From positions 1 through 64,000 of the forward strand of contig JAUYFI010000189.1 in NCBI GenBank assembly GCA_030691075.1: 64,000 bases of DNA, written 5' to 3'. Positions 42,957 to 50,421 of the stretch are shown piece after piece. The notes beneath the pieces were generated by a model. The model searched no databases. It was not told the DNA's origin and saw only the letters and a program-made list of their open reading frames with translations. Both the position numbers and the translations under genes were made by a program. Within the stretch, counting starts at the first letter, position 1; each line of letters opens with the position of its first letter. Origin of the DNA: Sulfurisoma sp. (GTDB lineage Bacteria; Pseudomonadota; Gammaproteobacteria; Burkholderiales; Rhodocyclaceae).

Positions 42957-43360
42957 ACACGCAGATCACTGTCACTGGCGCCGCGCAACAACTGATGGCG
43001 AAAACCTTCGCGCTCCAGAAGGTCAGCCTGCCGTTCGGGCGCGACATTTTCCTGCTTGAAACGCACGTCGCCGGTTTGCGCTATCACCAGGCGGAAATTG
43101 CCGTGCCGAAATTAGCTGTCGGTCAATCACTTGCCCTGCGCCGTGAACCGGCCAATCCACACGACGAACTGGCCATCGAAATTATCGCCGCGACGGGTCT
43201 CAAGCTGGGCTATATCCCTCGCCATCGCAATCCGGTGCTTGCCCGCCTAATGGATGCCGGCAAGCAGTTGCTTGCCGCGGTGGCCAGCATCGGCGCCGAT
43301 TCGCGTTACTCGGCGGCGGAATTACCGGACATTCGATTGAGAATTTCGATGCGGGAGTAA
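42953..43360 (+). CDS. HIRAN-domain protein
   Basis: A 135-residue protein that is essentially one HIRAN domain: ETHVAGLRYHQAEI, then LRREPANPHDELAIEI and KLGYIPRHRNPVLARLMDAG. HIRAN domains bind DNA ends or damaged DNA (for example in HLTF/Rad5) and occur as small stand-alone proteins in bacterial accessory regions. It is coupled to the J-like protein gene upstream and followed by the WYL regulator gene after 9 bases. Confidence 0.85.
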   Translation: MNTQITVTGAAQQLMAKTFALQKVSLPFGRDIFLLETHVAGLRYHQAEIAVPKLAVGQSLALRREPANPHDELAIEIIAATGLKLGYIPRHRNPVLARLMDAGKQLLAAVASIGADSRYSAAELPDIRLRISMRE

Positions 43361-43369
43361 TATCAGCCC

Positions 43370-44341
43370 ATGAACCGCACCGAACGTTTTTACCGCATCG
43401 ACCAGATGCTGCACGAGCGCCGCCTCGTGCCCATCGAGGTGTTCCTGCAAGAACTCGACATCTCGCGCGCCACCTTCAAGCGCGACATGGAATACCTGCG
43501 CGACCGGCTGCACGCGCCCATCGTCTGGGATCGCGATGGCGGCGGTTATTGCTTCGACAACACGCCAGCCACCGGCCCGGCCTACGAACTGCCGGGGCTA
43601 TGGTTTTCGGCGGGGGAGTTGTATGCCCTGCTGGCGGCGCAAAAACTTCTGGCCGACATCGAGCCGGGCATGTTGGGCGCACAACTGGCGCCGCTGCAAT
43701 CGCGGCTGGCCGCCCTGCTCGAGGCCGGTGGCCATCCCGCCGCCGACATCGCGCGCCGCGTGCGTCTGCTGGCGATGAACCGCCGCAGCGTCGAGCCGCG
43801 CTTTTTTACCGAAATCGCCGTTGCCCTGATGGAACGCTGCCGCATCGAGATCGACGCCTGGAATCGCGGCCGCGACACGCTCGACACCCGCGTCGTCTCG
43901 CCGCAGCGCCTCGTCCATTACCGCGACAACTGGTATCTCGACGCCTGGTGCCATCTGCGTGGCGCCTTGCGCAGCTTTTCGGTCGACGCCATCCAGCGGG
44001 TAGCGCGGAAGAAGGAAAAGGCGCGCGACGTGGCCGCGGCAAAACTCGACGCCCACTACGCCACTTCCTACGGCATTTTCGGCGGCACTCCGAAAGCCAA
44101 GGCCGTGCTGCGCTTCACCCCCGAACGCGCCCGCTGGGTGCGCGCCGAGCGTTGGCATCGCGACCAGATCGGCGAAGTGCTGCCCGACGGCGGCTATCGT
44201 CTCACCGTGCCGTATGCCGACGAGCGAGAACTGCTGATGGATATTTTGCGCCACGGCGCGCAAGTGGTGGTCGAGTCACCAGCGGCGTTGAGCACGCATG
44301 TGGCGGAGGAGGCGAAGAAGGTGGCGAGGCAGTATCGCTAA
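43370..44341 (+). CDS. WYL-domain transcriptional regulator
   Basis: A 323-residue regulator. An N-terminal winged helix-turn-helix (TERFYRIDQMLHERRLVPIEVFLQELDISRATFKRDMEYLRDR) precedes a WYL sensor domain (about 150-240: VVSPQRLVHYRDNWYLDAWC and LRSFSVDAIQRV) and a WCX-type C-terminal extension (ERWHRDQIGEVLPDGGYRLT). WYL proteins bind ligands or nucleic acid and often control defence or DNA-repair genes. It is last in a four-gene run and probably regulates it. Its stop codon overlaps the right 45-bp direct repeat by two bases. Confidence 0.9.
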   Translation: MNRTERFYRIDQMLHERRLVPIEVFLQELDISRATFKRDMEYLRDRLHAPIVWDRDGGGYCFDNTPATGPAYELPGLWFSAGELYALLAAQKLLADIEPGMLGAQLAPLQSRLAALLEAGGHPAADIARRVRLLAMNRRSVEPRFFTEIAVALMERCRIEIDAWNRGRDTLDTRVVSPQRLVHYRDNWYLDAWCHLRGALRSFSVDAIQRVARKKEKARDVAAAKLDAHYATSYGIFGGTPKAKAVLRFTPERARWVRAERWHRDQIGEVLPDGGYRLTVPYADERELLMDILRHGAQVVVESPAALSTHVAEEAKKVARQYR

Positions 44342-44384
44342 AAGTCGGCGCTGGCGGCGACCGAAGGAAGTGCAGAGCAAGGCG
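44340..44384 (+). repeat. 45-bp direct repeat, right copy
   Basis: Identical to 36739-36783. It is followed at 44388-44417 by 30 bases that match the inside of the methyltransferase gene (39534-39563) with one mismatch, as if a piece of that gene had been copied here. Confidence 0.9.
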
Positions 44385-44512
44385 GCCTTGACGGCGAAAG
44401 AGCGCACCACTTACGACCATTAACCCGCTGGAGTTCAACAAGCCTGGCGACCGGCCGCGATTCAGACTTGAATCCGCCCGAGAATCGGGTTTGCCATGAC
44501 GGCACAACCCCT

Positions 44513-45736
44513 TCAAACCAAACCATAGGCCAGCCCGTTTTCCCAAACTCCGCGCATTTCCTCCAAAGTCTGTCGCGGGATTCGTTCGTCCTTGCGGGCG
44601 TGCTTGAGCACTTCGCTCATGGCCTGGGCGATGCGTTGCAGGGCCACCCCGGCGTGTTCCACCCCGCAGACGGCGCGGCCAAAGTGCAGCAGTTCATCGG
44701 GCAAGGGGTACGCTTTCGAGTGGCTTTTCCTGAACAGGCGCAGCGCCAAGGTGCGGTCTTCAAGTTCGGGGCCGCCGTCGTATCGGGTGTAGCGGTAGAT
44801 AGCCGTGGTGACGACATCATAGAGCGGGGCAAGCCGCGCATCCCGCGCGCTCCGGTACAGCACGCCGAAATTCTTCAGGTGGCCATCGCCATTGCGCACC
44901 ATGACGGAAAGCGCCACTTGCTCGAAGAAGCGTGACATATCCCGCGCGGACAGGCCGATCATTTTCAGCGCCTCCGCGATGGCTTCGTAACTGCCTTGGT
45001 ACTTGCGATCCGACAGCGTGTCGCGCACGCAAAGCCCCATCAGCGATGCGACATCCTCGAAGCCCAGGCGCATGCCTTTTTCATCCAGGTCGAAGCGATC
45101 CACGAGCAGCAGCCTGCCATCGTCCGACAAATCAAAATCCGCTGTCTCGATGCCGGCGCGACGGGCCGCGGAGAGGCAGAGGAATTCGTTCGCCGCCAGG
45201 CCCGGAAAGCTGTCCGCGCCTGTCTTGACGATGAGGTTGGGCACCGGAACGGTGGCGCGGTCCGGCACCAGTATCTTGGGCTGCACGCCGGCGATGCCGA
45301 TGCCGGTTGATAGATAGGCTTGCACGAGTGACTCGAACACCTCGGGGCCGAACGCCGTATGCAGCAACTCCGCTCTGGACAAGGGGCGAATGGCTTGCGG
45401 GCGGTCAACCCCCGGCTGATGAAACCCCAAGCGGCCGATGCCGTTCTCGCCGATCAGGGCGAGCAGGTGCATGGCGGTCAGCGGCTGCTTGGGAAAGGCT
45501 TCGCGAATGCGCTGGAACAGATACCCCTCGGGCAGGTTCTGGTCCATCACCGGGAAAAGGCTGCTCGACTGATAGAGCAAACGCGTCGACGGCATTAGCA
45601 ACCCGACCTCCGCTTGTGCCGAATCGTCCTCCAGGTACTTGAATAGCAATTGCGATTGCTGCAATAACTCGCCCCGGCGCTCGCCGCCGATATGGACATC
45701 GAGCAGGCGGACTTTTTCAGGCAGCGTCATCGTCAT
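44513..45736 (-). CDS. hipA: HipA-family serine/threonine kinase toxin
   Basis: A 407-residue HipA-like kinase. An N-terminal HipA_N domain (VRLLDVHIGGERRGELL and TRLLYQSSSLFPVMDQNLPEGYL) is followed by the kinase core with GIGIAGVQPKILVP (ATP-loop region), NEFLCLSAARRAGI, the catalytic MVRNGDGHLKNFGVLY (Asp and Asn) and LAPLYDVVTTAIY (DFG-like Asp). HipA of E. coli phosphorylates glutamyl-tRNA synthetase and induces dormancy; the target here is unknown. I start at ATG 45736, which overlaps the hipB end by 20 bases. Confidence 0.9.
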   Translation of the reverse strand: MTMTLPEKVRLLDVHIGGERRGELLQQSQLLFKYLEDDSAQAEVGLLMPSTRLLYQSSSLFPVMDQNLPEGYLFQRIREAFPKQPLTAMHLLALIGENGIGRLGFHQPGVDRPQAIRPLSRAELLHTAFGPEVFESLVQAYLSTGIGIAGVQPKILVPDRATVPVPNLIVKTGADSFPGLAANEFLCLSAARRAGIETADFDLSDDGRLLLVDRFDLDEKGMRLGFEDVASLMGLCVRDTLSDRKYQGSYEAIAEALKMIGLSARDMSRFFEQVALSVMVRNGDGHLKNFGVLYRSARDARLAPLYDVVTTAIYRYTRYDGGPELEDRTLALRLFRKSHSKAYPLPDELLHFGRAVCGVEHAGVALQRIAQAMSEVLKHARKDERIPRQTLEEMRGVWENGLAYGLV

Positions 45737-45989
45737 TGTTCGCAAAACGTGCCTGCATCTCTTCCAGCGTGGGCATGCCGGCGTTTTCGATACGCAGACA
45801 CAGCCCCATCGCCCGCAGGATGTCGAACAGCGAATGCACCGTCACATCCTGGCCTTTTTCCAGGCGGTTAAGCACATCGCGGCTGCGCCCGGAATGTTCG
45901 GCGATGTCGATGGCCTTGAGCTTGCGCTCGCGACGCAAGCCTTTCAGCGCCGCACCAAGATCGAGAGAGGAGCGAATAATGTCTTCCAT
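45717..45989 (-). CDS. hipB: HipB-like antitoxin/repressor
   Basis: A 90-residue protein with a Cro/C1-type helix-turn-helix (LKAIDIAEHSGRSRDVLNRLEKGQDVTVHSLFDILRAMG) and an acidic tail. It would neutralise HipA and repress the operon. The start at ATG 45989 removes a hydrophobic leader that a longer TTG-initiated frame would add. A promoter-proximal inverted repeat with the HipB spacing lies 31 bases upstream. Confidence 0.88.
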   Translation of the reverse strand: MEDIIRSSLDLGAALKGLRRERKLKAIDIAEHSGRSRDVLNRLEKGQDVTVHSLFDILRAMGLCLRIENAGMPTLEEMQARFANNDDDAA

Positions 45990-46019
45990 AGAGGACAATA
46001 TTCCATAAAAACATATAAA

Positions 46020-46037
46020 TGTCCAGAACAATGGACA
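46020..46037. promoter_or_regulatory. Candidate HipB operator
   Basis: TGTCCAGAACAATGGACA is an inverted repeat of TGTCC and GGACA separated by 8 bases. E. coli HipB binds TATCC-N8-GGATA, so spacing and form agree. It lies 31 bases upstream of hipB. AT-rich sequence with CATATAAAT-like -10 candidates lies between. Confidence 0.55.
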
Positions 46038-46067
46038 TGCAGGTAGGCTGTCGCCGATGCACTGGCA

Positions 46068-46220
46068 ATGTCGTCGATCAACCGCACGACGCAGGTCGCG
46101 CGTTACCTCGAGGCGCAGGGATTCACGCAGGTGTTCAACATCAAGGAAGGCATGGTCGGCAGCGCCGCCGGCCCGGGCTGGATCAGGCGCGGCCTGCCGG
46201 TGGAGCCCTGCGCCTGCTGA
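46068..46220 (+). pseudogene. C-terminal fragment of a rhodanese-like gene
   Basis: A 50-codon frame reads NRTTQVARYLEAQGFTQVFN, then IKEGMVGSAAGPGWIRRGLP and VEPC, which is the C-terminal third of a rhodanese-fold protein. The catalytic Cys loop would precede the N-terminal end and is absent. It lies between hipB and the 3' end of nirN, at the edge of the accessory island. A short open frame follows to 46282 without recognisable content. Confidence 0.6.
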
Positions 46221-46253
46221 GGGAGCACGCCTGCGACCGTGCCATCGCCCGCC

Positions 46254-47804
46254 TCAGTGACTGGTGCCTTCCGAGCGCGTGATCTTGTTGTAGAGGTTGT
46301 ACTTGCCGACGGGCTTGTCCATCGGGATGCGCTTGACCTCCTTGAAGGTGGCGGCGTCGAAGACGATCAGCGCGCCGCCGTCGGCCTTGCGCTCCCACAG
46401 GCTGGCCAGAACGTACTTGCCGTCGCGAGTGAATTCGACGTGAGCCAGGGTCTTGCCCGGATCGGTCTTTACCTCGGCGACTTTTTCCAGCGTGCGCTTG
46501 TCGATCACCTGCAGCGTGTCCTTGGCCTTCGACATCATCGAATCGGTCCAGGCGTAGGGCGTGGCCTCGTGGCTGCGCATGAAGAAGCCGGGGCCGAGCG
46601 TGGGGATGGCTTTCACCAGCGACCAGTCCTTCATGTCGATGACACTGACCACGCCTTCCTTGAGGTTGGGCGAGGCCATGACGCGGCGGCCGTTCCAGTC
46701 CCAGGTGATGCCCGAACCGAGGTGCGGCATGCCGGGCAGGCTCAGATCGGCGATCTTCTTGCGTACATCGAGGTGAACCACCTGGCCCTTCCCCGCCTCA
46801 CGACTGGAGCCCATCAGTTCGGCATAATCCTGGGTGAAAAAGAAGTCGTCGAGCGGCGTCGACAGCCTGGTGCGCCGGGGATTGAGAAAGCCCGGGATGA
46901 AGGCGCCTTCCTTGTACTTGAAGTCGTGGATCATGCCGACGGGGATGTCCTCGGCCTGCCGGTCATAACTGATCTCCCACACCTCGGGTACGTCCTTGAG
47001 CGCGGCGACGAAGCTCTTGCGCGGCGCCGCGTCGTAGACCGCCGAGACGCGCGAGCTTTCCTTGCCGTCGATGTCGCGCACCGGATGGATCTTGAGCAGG
47101 TTCAGGTCGGCGTCGAGCAGCACCAGGGTGTGCGGCAGGTAGTTGGCCACGGCGACGATCTTGCCGTCGCCCGACACCGCGACGTTGCGGGTGTTGATGC
47201 CGGCGCGGATCTCGGCGACCACCTTGAGATTCCAGATATCGAACTTGGCTATCCAGCCGTCGCGCGAGGCAAAGAAGACATAGCGACCGTCCGGCGTGAA
47301 CTTCGGCCCGCCGTGCAACGCATAGCGGCTGGGGAAGCGGTGGATGGGTTCGAGCTTGTCGCCGTCGAGCACGGTCACATGGTGGTCGCCGGTCTCGACC
47401 ACGATGAAAAGATTCATCATGTCGACGCCGGCGAAGACGGCGGCCGGTTTCGCCGGCAGGCCGACATGATGGGCGACGCGCGAGGCCATGAGCTGTTCCG
47501 CGCTCCACGTCGGCGCGGGTGTCACCGGCGTGTAGATCAAGTTCACCACGGCCTCGATCTCTTCCAGGGAGAGCTTGTCGCCGAAGGGCAGCATCTGCGT
47601 CGCCGCCCGGCCCTCGCGCACGGTCTTCTGCGCCTCGGGCTTGCGCAAGCGCGCGAGGCTTTCGGGCAGCAGCGCCGGACCGGTGATGCCGAAGCGGTCG
47701 GAACCGTGGCAGGCGACGCAATGCTGCTGGTATATTTCCAGCGGCTCGGCGGCAACCGCCGAACCGGTCGCGGCGGCCAGGACGAATGCAATCAAGCCGC
47801 GCAC
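46254..47804 (-). CDS. nirN: NirN-like cytochrome c/heme d1 protein
   Basis: A 516-residue periplasmic protein. Signal peptide (LIAFVLAAATGSAVA) is followed by a cytochrome c domain with one CVACH site in YQQHCVACHGSDRFGITGPA and the NirN-like stretch LLPESLARLRKPEAQKTVREGRA. The remainder is an eight-bladed d1-type propeller (HGGPKFTPDGRYVFFASRDG, THLVLLDADLNLL-like blades, GPGFFMRSHEATPYAW). NirN converts dihydro-heme d1 to heme d1 in maturation of cytochrome cd1 nitrite reductase. NirS is the alternative, but length and the N-terminal motif favour NirN. It has a GTG start overlapping nirJ by 13 bases. Confidence 0.8.
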   Translation of the reverse strand: MRGLIAFVLAAATGSAVAAEPLEIYQQHCVACHGSDRFGITGPALLPESLARLRKPEAQKTVREGRAATQMLPFGDKLSLEEIEAVVNLIYTPVTPAPTWSAEQLMASRVAHHVGLPAKPAAVFAGVDMMNLFIVVETGDHHVTVLDGDKLEPIHRFPSRYALHGGPKFTPDGRYVFFASRDGWIAKFDIWNLKVVAEIRAGINTRNVAVSGDGKIVAVANYLPHTLVLLDADLNLLKIHPVRDIDGKESSRVSAVYDAAPRKSFVAALKDVPEVWEISYDRQAEDIPVGMIHDFKYKEGAFIPGFLNPRRTRLSTPLDDFFFTQDYAELMGSSREAGKGQVVHLDVRKKIADLSLPGMPHLGSGITWDWNGRRVMASPNLKEGVVSVIDMKDWSLVKAIPTLGPGFFMRSHEATPYAWTDSMMSKAKDTLQVIDKRTLEKVAEVKTDPGKTLAHVEFTRDGKYVLASLWERKADGGALIVFDAATFKEVKRIPMDKPVGKYNLYNKITRSEGTSH

Positions 47805-48946
47805 GACACGACTCCGATTTCTTCGTCGGTAAGATAGCAGCCCGGGTCTTCCGCCCACGGGTCGTCGGTGAGTTGCTGGGCGCGCACGCGGGTGTTGCCG
47901 CCGCAGATGTCGAAGTGCGCGCACTGGCCACAACGGCCGCCGACGTGGCGCGGGCGCGCCCTGAGCCCGGCCAGCAGCGGGTCGGAAATGTCGGTCCAGA
48001 TTTGCGAGAACGGCCGCTCGCGCACGTTGCCCAGCGTGTAGTGCCACCACATGGTGTCGGGATGCACCTTGCCGAGGTTGTCGATGTTGGCGACATTGAC
48101 GCCGCTGGAGTTGCCGCCCCACTGCGCCAGCTTTTTACGGATGTGCCTGGCCCGCTCGGGGAAGCGACGCTCGACCCAGTGCAGCAGGTAGACGCCGTCG
48201 GCGTCGTTGTTGCCGGTGGTGAACTCCTTCCGCAGCCCCTGCTGCTGGTGCTTCCAGCAGGTGTCGAACAGCAGGTCCATGGCCTGCCGCGTCATCTGGT
48301 GATGGGCGTCGTCCTTGCGGTTCTTGTTGCCGCGCCCGGCGTAGTTGAGGTGCGAGAAATAGAAACGATCGACGCCTTCGTCCTCGACCAGTTGCAGCAG
48401 CGCCGGCAGGTCGTGGAAATTGTCCTGCGTCAGCGTGAAGCGCACGCCGACCTTGAGGCCGGCATCGCGGCACAGGCGGATGGCATGCAGCGACTTGTCG
48501 AAGGCGCCGGCCATGCGGCGGAACTTGTCGTGCGTGGCCCCCATGCCGTCGAGGCTGATGCCGACGTAATTAAAGTCGGCGCTGGCGACACGGCGGCACA
48601 TGGCCGCGTCGATCAGCGTGCCGTTGGAAGACAGCGCGGTATAGAAGCCAAGCGATTTCGAACGAGCGGCGATGTCGAAAATGTCGGCGCGAAGCAACGG
48701 CTCGCCGCCGGAGAGGATCAGCGCCGGCACACGGAATGACTTGAGGTCGTCCATGACGGCGAAGACTTCCGCAGTCGTCAGTTCGCCGGCGAAGTCCTTG
48801 TCGGCCGAGATCGAGTAGCAGTGCTTGCAGGTGAGATTGCAGCGGCGCACCAGGTTCCAGATGACGACCGGGCCCGGGGGCTTGCGCGCGATGCCGAAGG
48901 ACGTTGGCGCGGCGATCTCCTGCATGAACTGCGAGATGCGGAACAT
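47792..48946 (-). CDS. nirJ: Radical SAM protein NirJ (heme d1 synthesis)
   Basis: A 384-residue radical SAM enzyme with the cluster motif CNLTCKHCY (residues about 36-44), GGEPLLRADIF and the C-terminal SPASM-like cysteine set in GGRCGQCAHFDICGGNTRVRA. NirJ removes propionate side chains from 12,18-didecarboxysiroheme during heme d1 formation. The N-terminus (MFRISQFMQEIAAPT) is typical. A repeat core falls inside the gene and encodes VASADFN. It precedes nirN in the same frame group and follows the UbiA-like gene by 12 bases, so it is a distal part of the nos transcript unless it has its own promoter. Confidence 0.88.
   Translation of the reverse strand: MFRISQFMQEIAAPTSFGIARKPPGPVVIWNLVRRCNLTCKHCYSISADKDFAGELTTAEVFAVMDDLKSFRVPALILSGGEPLLRADIFDIAARSKSLGFYTALSSNGTLIDAAMCRRVASADFNYVGISLDGMGATHDKFRRMAGAFDKSLHAIRLCRDAGLKVGVRFTLTQDNFHDLPALLQLVEDEGVDRFYFSHLNYAGRGNKNRKDDAHHQMTRQAMDLLFDTCWKHQQQGLRKEFTTGNNDADGVYLLHWVERRFPERARHIRKKLAQWGGNSSGVNVANIDNLGKVHPDTMWWHYTLGNVRERPFSQIWTDISDPLLAGLRARPRHVGGRCGQCAHFDICGGNTRVRAQQLTDDPWAEDPGCYLTDEEIGVVSCAA
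48572..48596 (+). repeat. Dispersed repeat core inside nirJ
   Basis: AAAGTCGGCGCTGGCGACACGGCGG on the plus strand, antisense to nirJ, encodes CRRVASADF in the gene. It reads as ordinary family sequence, so the repeat may have adapted to, or arisen from, coding DNA. Confidence 0.6.
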
Positions 48947-48958
48947 GATCCGCCGTCC

Positions 48959-49900
48959 TCAGCGCGCGAAAACCAGGGCGGCCGCCAGCAGCAGGCCGTG
49001 CAGCGAGGCGGCGAGGATGGTGAGCTTGATCGCCGGCACCAGCTGCGCCGGCTCGGCGGCATGGCGCCACAGCACGCGCAGCGCCCCGAAGCTCGCCGCC
49101 GCCGCCAGCAGCGACAGCAGCGCCGGCCACGGCAGTTGGCCGGCGGCGACCATGGCGACGACCCAGCCGTAGGTGAGCAGCGCGATCAGCGCGTAGCCCC
49201 AGCGCGCGCGTTGCACGCCGAGGCGCACCACCACCGTGCGCTTGCCGGCCTGGGCGTCGGCCTTCACGTCGGGAAACTGGTTGATGTAGAGCACGTTGGC
49301 GACCAGCAGGGCGAAGCCGAGGCCGGCGGCAACGGGGGCGAAGGAAAAACCACTGCGCTGCACGAAGTCGCTGCCGACGACGATCAGCAGCCAGCCGGCG
49401 GTGATGCCGAACTCGCCCAGTCCCCGGCTTTGCAGCTTGAGCGGCGGTGCCGAATAGGCCCAGCCGACAATGAGGCCGGCCAGTCCGATCCATATCAGAC
49501 CCGGATCGCTGACTGCCGTCAGATACAGGCCCGCGGGAACCACGGCCGCCAACAGCGCATAGCCGAAAATGCCCGTTGCGCGAAGGGTCAGCACGCCGTT
49601 CTGGATGAAGCGACTGCCGCCGGTGAAGGGAAAAACCCGCTCGGTGTTGGCGGCGTCGCAGCCTGAAATGGCATCGTAGTAGTCGTTGATGACATTGGCG
49701 CCGGCATGGGCCACCAGCGCAAAGAACATCGTCAGCGTGGCCAGCGCCGGATCGAGGCGGATGCCGCCGGCCGCGGCGGATGCCAGGCCGAGCAGGCAAC
49801 CGACGAAGGTGACCGAGAGGAAGGCCGGGCGCGTGGCGACAAAGTAGCGCAACGCGGGATTGGGCAGTGCGGCGAGGGAGGGTTCCATTGGCTGGGGCAT
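48959..49900 (-). CDS. UbiA-family prenyltransferase in the nos-nir run
   Basis: A 313-residue membrane protein with about nine helices. The UbiA-type Asp-rich motifs are NVINDYYDAISGCDAANTER and NQFPDVKADAQAGKRTVVVRLG, the latter typical of MenA- and UbiA-like enzymes that act on aromatic acceptors. It is clearly different from CtaB. Its place between a TlpA-like gene and nirJ has no standard explanation; it could make a quinone for the anaerobic chain or modify another lipid-linked cofactor. The start at ATG 49900 leaves 20 bases to the upstream gene. Confidence 0.8.
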   Translation of the reverse strand: MPQPMEPSLAALPNPALRYFVATRPAFLSVTFVGCLLGLASAAAGGIRLDPALATLTMFFALVAHAGANVINDYYDAISGCDAANTERVFPFTGGSRFIQNGVLTLRATGIFGYALLAAVVPAGLYLTAVSDPGLIWIGLAGLIVGWAYSAPPLKLQSRGLGEFGITAGWLLIVVGSDFVQRSGFSFAPVAAGLGFALLVANVLYINQFPDVKADAQAGKRTVVVRLGVQRARWGYALIALLTYGWVVAMVAAGQLPWPALLSLLAAAASFGALRVLWRHAAEPAQLVPAIKLTILAASLHGLLLAAALVFAR

Positions 49901-49920
49901 CGCGTCTCTTTCCGGATTGA

Positions 49921-50421
49921 TCACTTGAGCGCGGCGATGGCCGCGGCTTCGATGTCGGCGCGCTTCATGCGGCCGAGTTTCTGCGCCACCATGCGGCCCT
50001 GGCGATCGATCGCCACGGTGAAGGGCAAGCCGGCGCGGCTGTTGCCCAGCGCCTGCATCAGTCCGATGCCCTTGCTCTTGGCCAGAACCACGGGGTAATC
50101 GATTTCGTAGGCCTTGGCGAACTCGCGCACCGGCTCGGCGTTGTCCTCGATGGCGATGCCGATCACCTCGAGGCCGCTCGCCTTGTATTTCGCCCGCGCC
50201 TTCGACAGATCGGGGATTTCCTCGCGGCACGGTGGGCACCAGCGCGCCCAGAAATTCACGATCAGCGGTTTGCCCTTGTAGATGGACATCGCGACCGGCT
50301 TGTCGGCGACATCCGACAGCGTCGCGGCGAACAGCGGCTCGGCCGGCGGAAACTCTTCCGCCAGCGCCAGCGCGGGAAGCAGGGCGAGCGCCGCGACAAT
50401 GGCGTTAAGCAGCTTGGTCAA
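49921..50421 (-). CDS. TlpA/ResA-like periplasmic thioredoxin
   Basis: A 166-residue exported thioredoxin-fold protein. After the signal peptide (LLNAIVAALALLPALALA) it has the TlpA-type segment PLIVNFWARWCPPCREEIPDL with the redox pair CPPC. It probably keeps cysteines of the apo-cytochromes, of NosL or of CuA ligands reduced. Translation apparently starts at TTG 50421, which overlaps the nosY stop (TTGA); no ATG is available before the signal peptide. Confidence 0.85.
   Translation of the reverse strand: MTKLLNAIVAALALLPALALAEEFPPAEPLFAATLSDVADKPVAMSIYKGKPLIVNFWARWCPPCREEIPDLSKARAKYKASGLEVIGIAIEDNAEPVREFAKAYEIDYPVVLAKSKGIGLMQALGNSRAGLPFTVAIDRQGRMVAQKLGRMKRADIEAAAIAALK

Noticed and set aside
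46254-47804. Reading the cytochrome c-d1 protein as the nitrite reductase NirS
   Set aside because: The stretch GPALLPESLARLRKPEA and the pairing with nirJ fit NirN better. A full comparison could still change this, so it is kept as the alternative.
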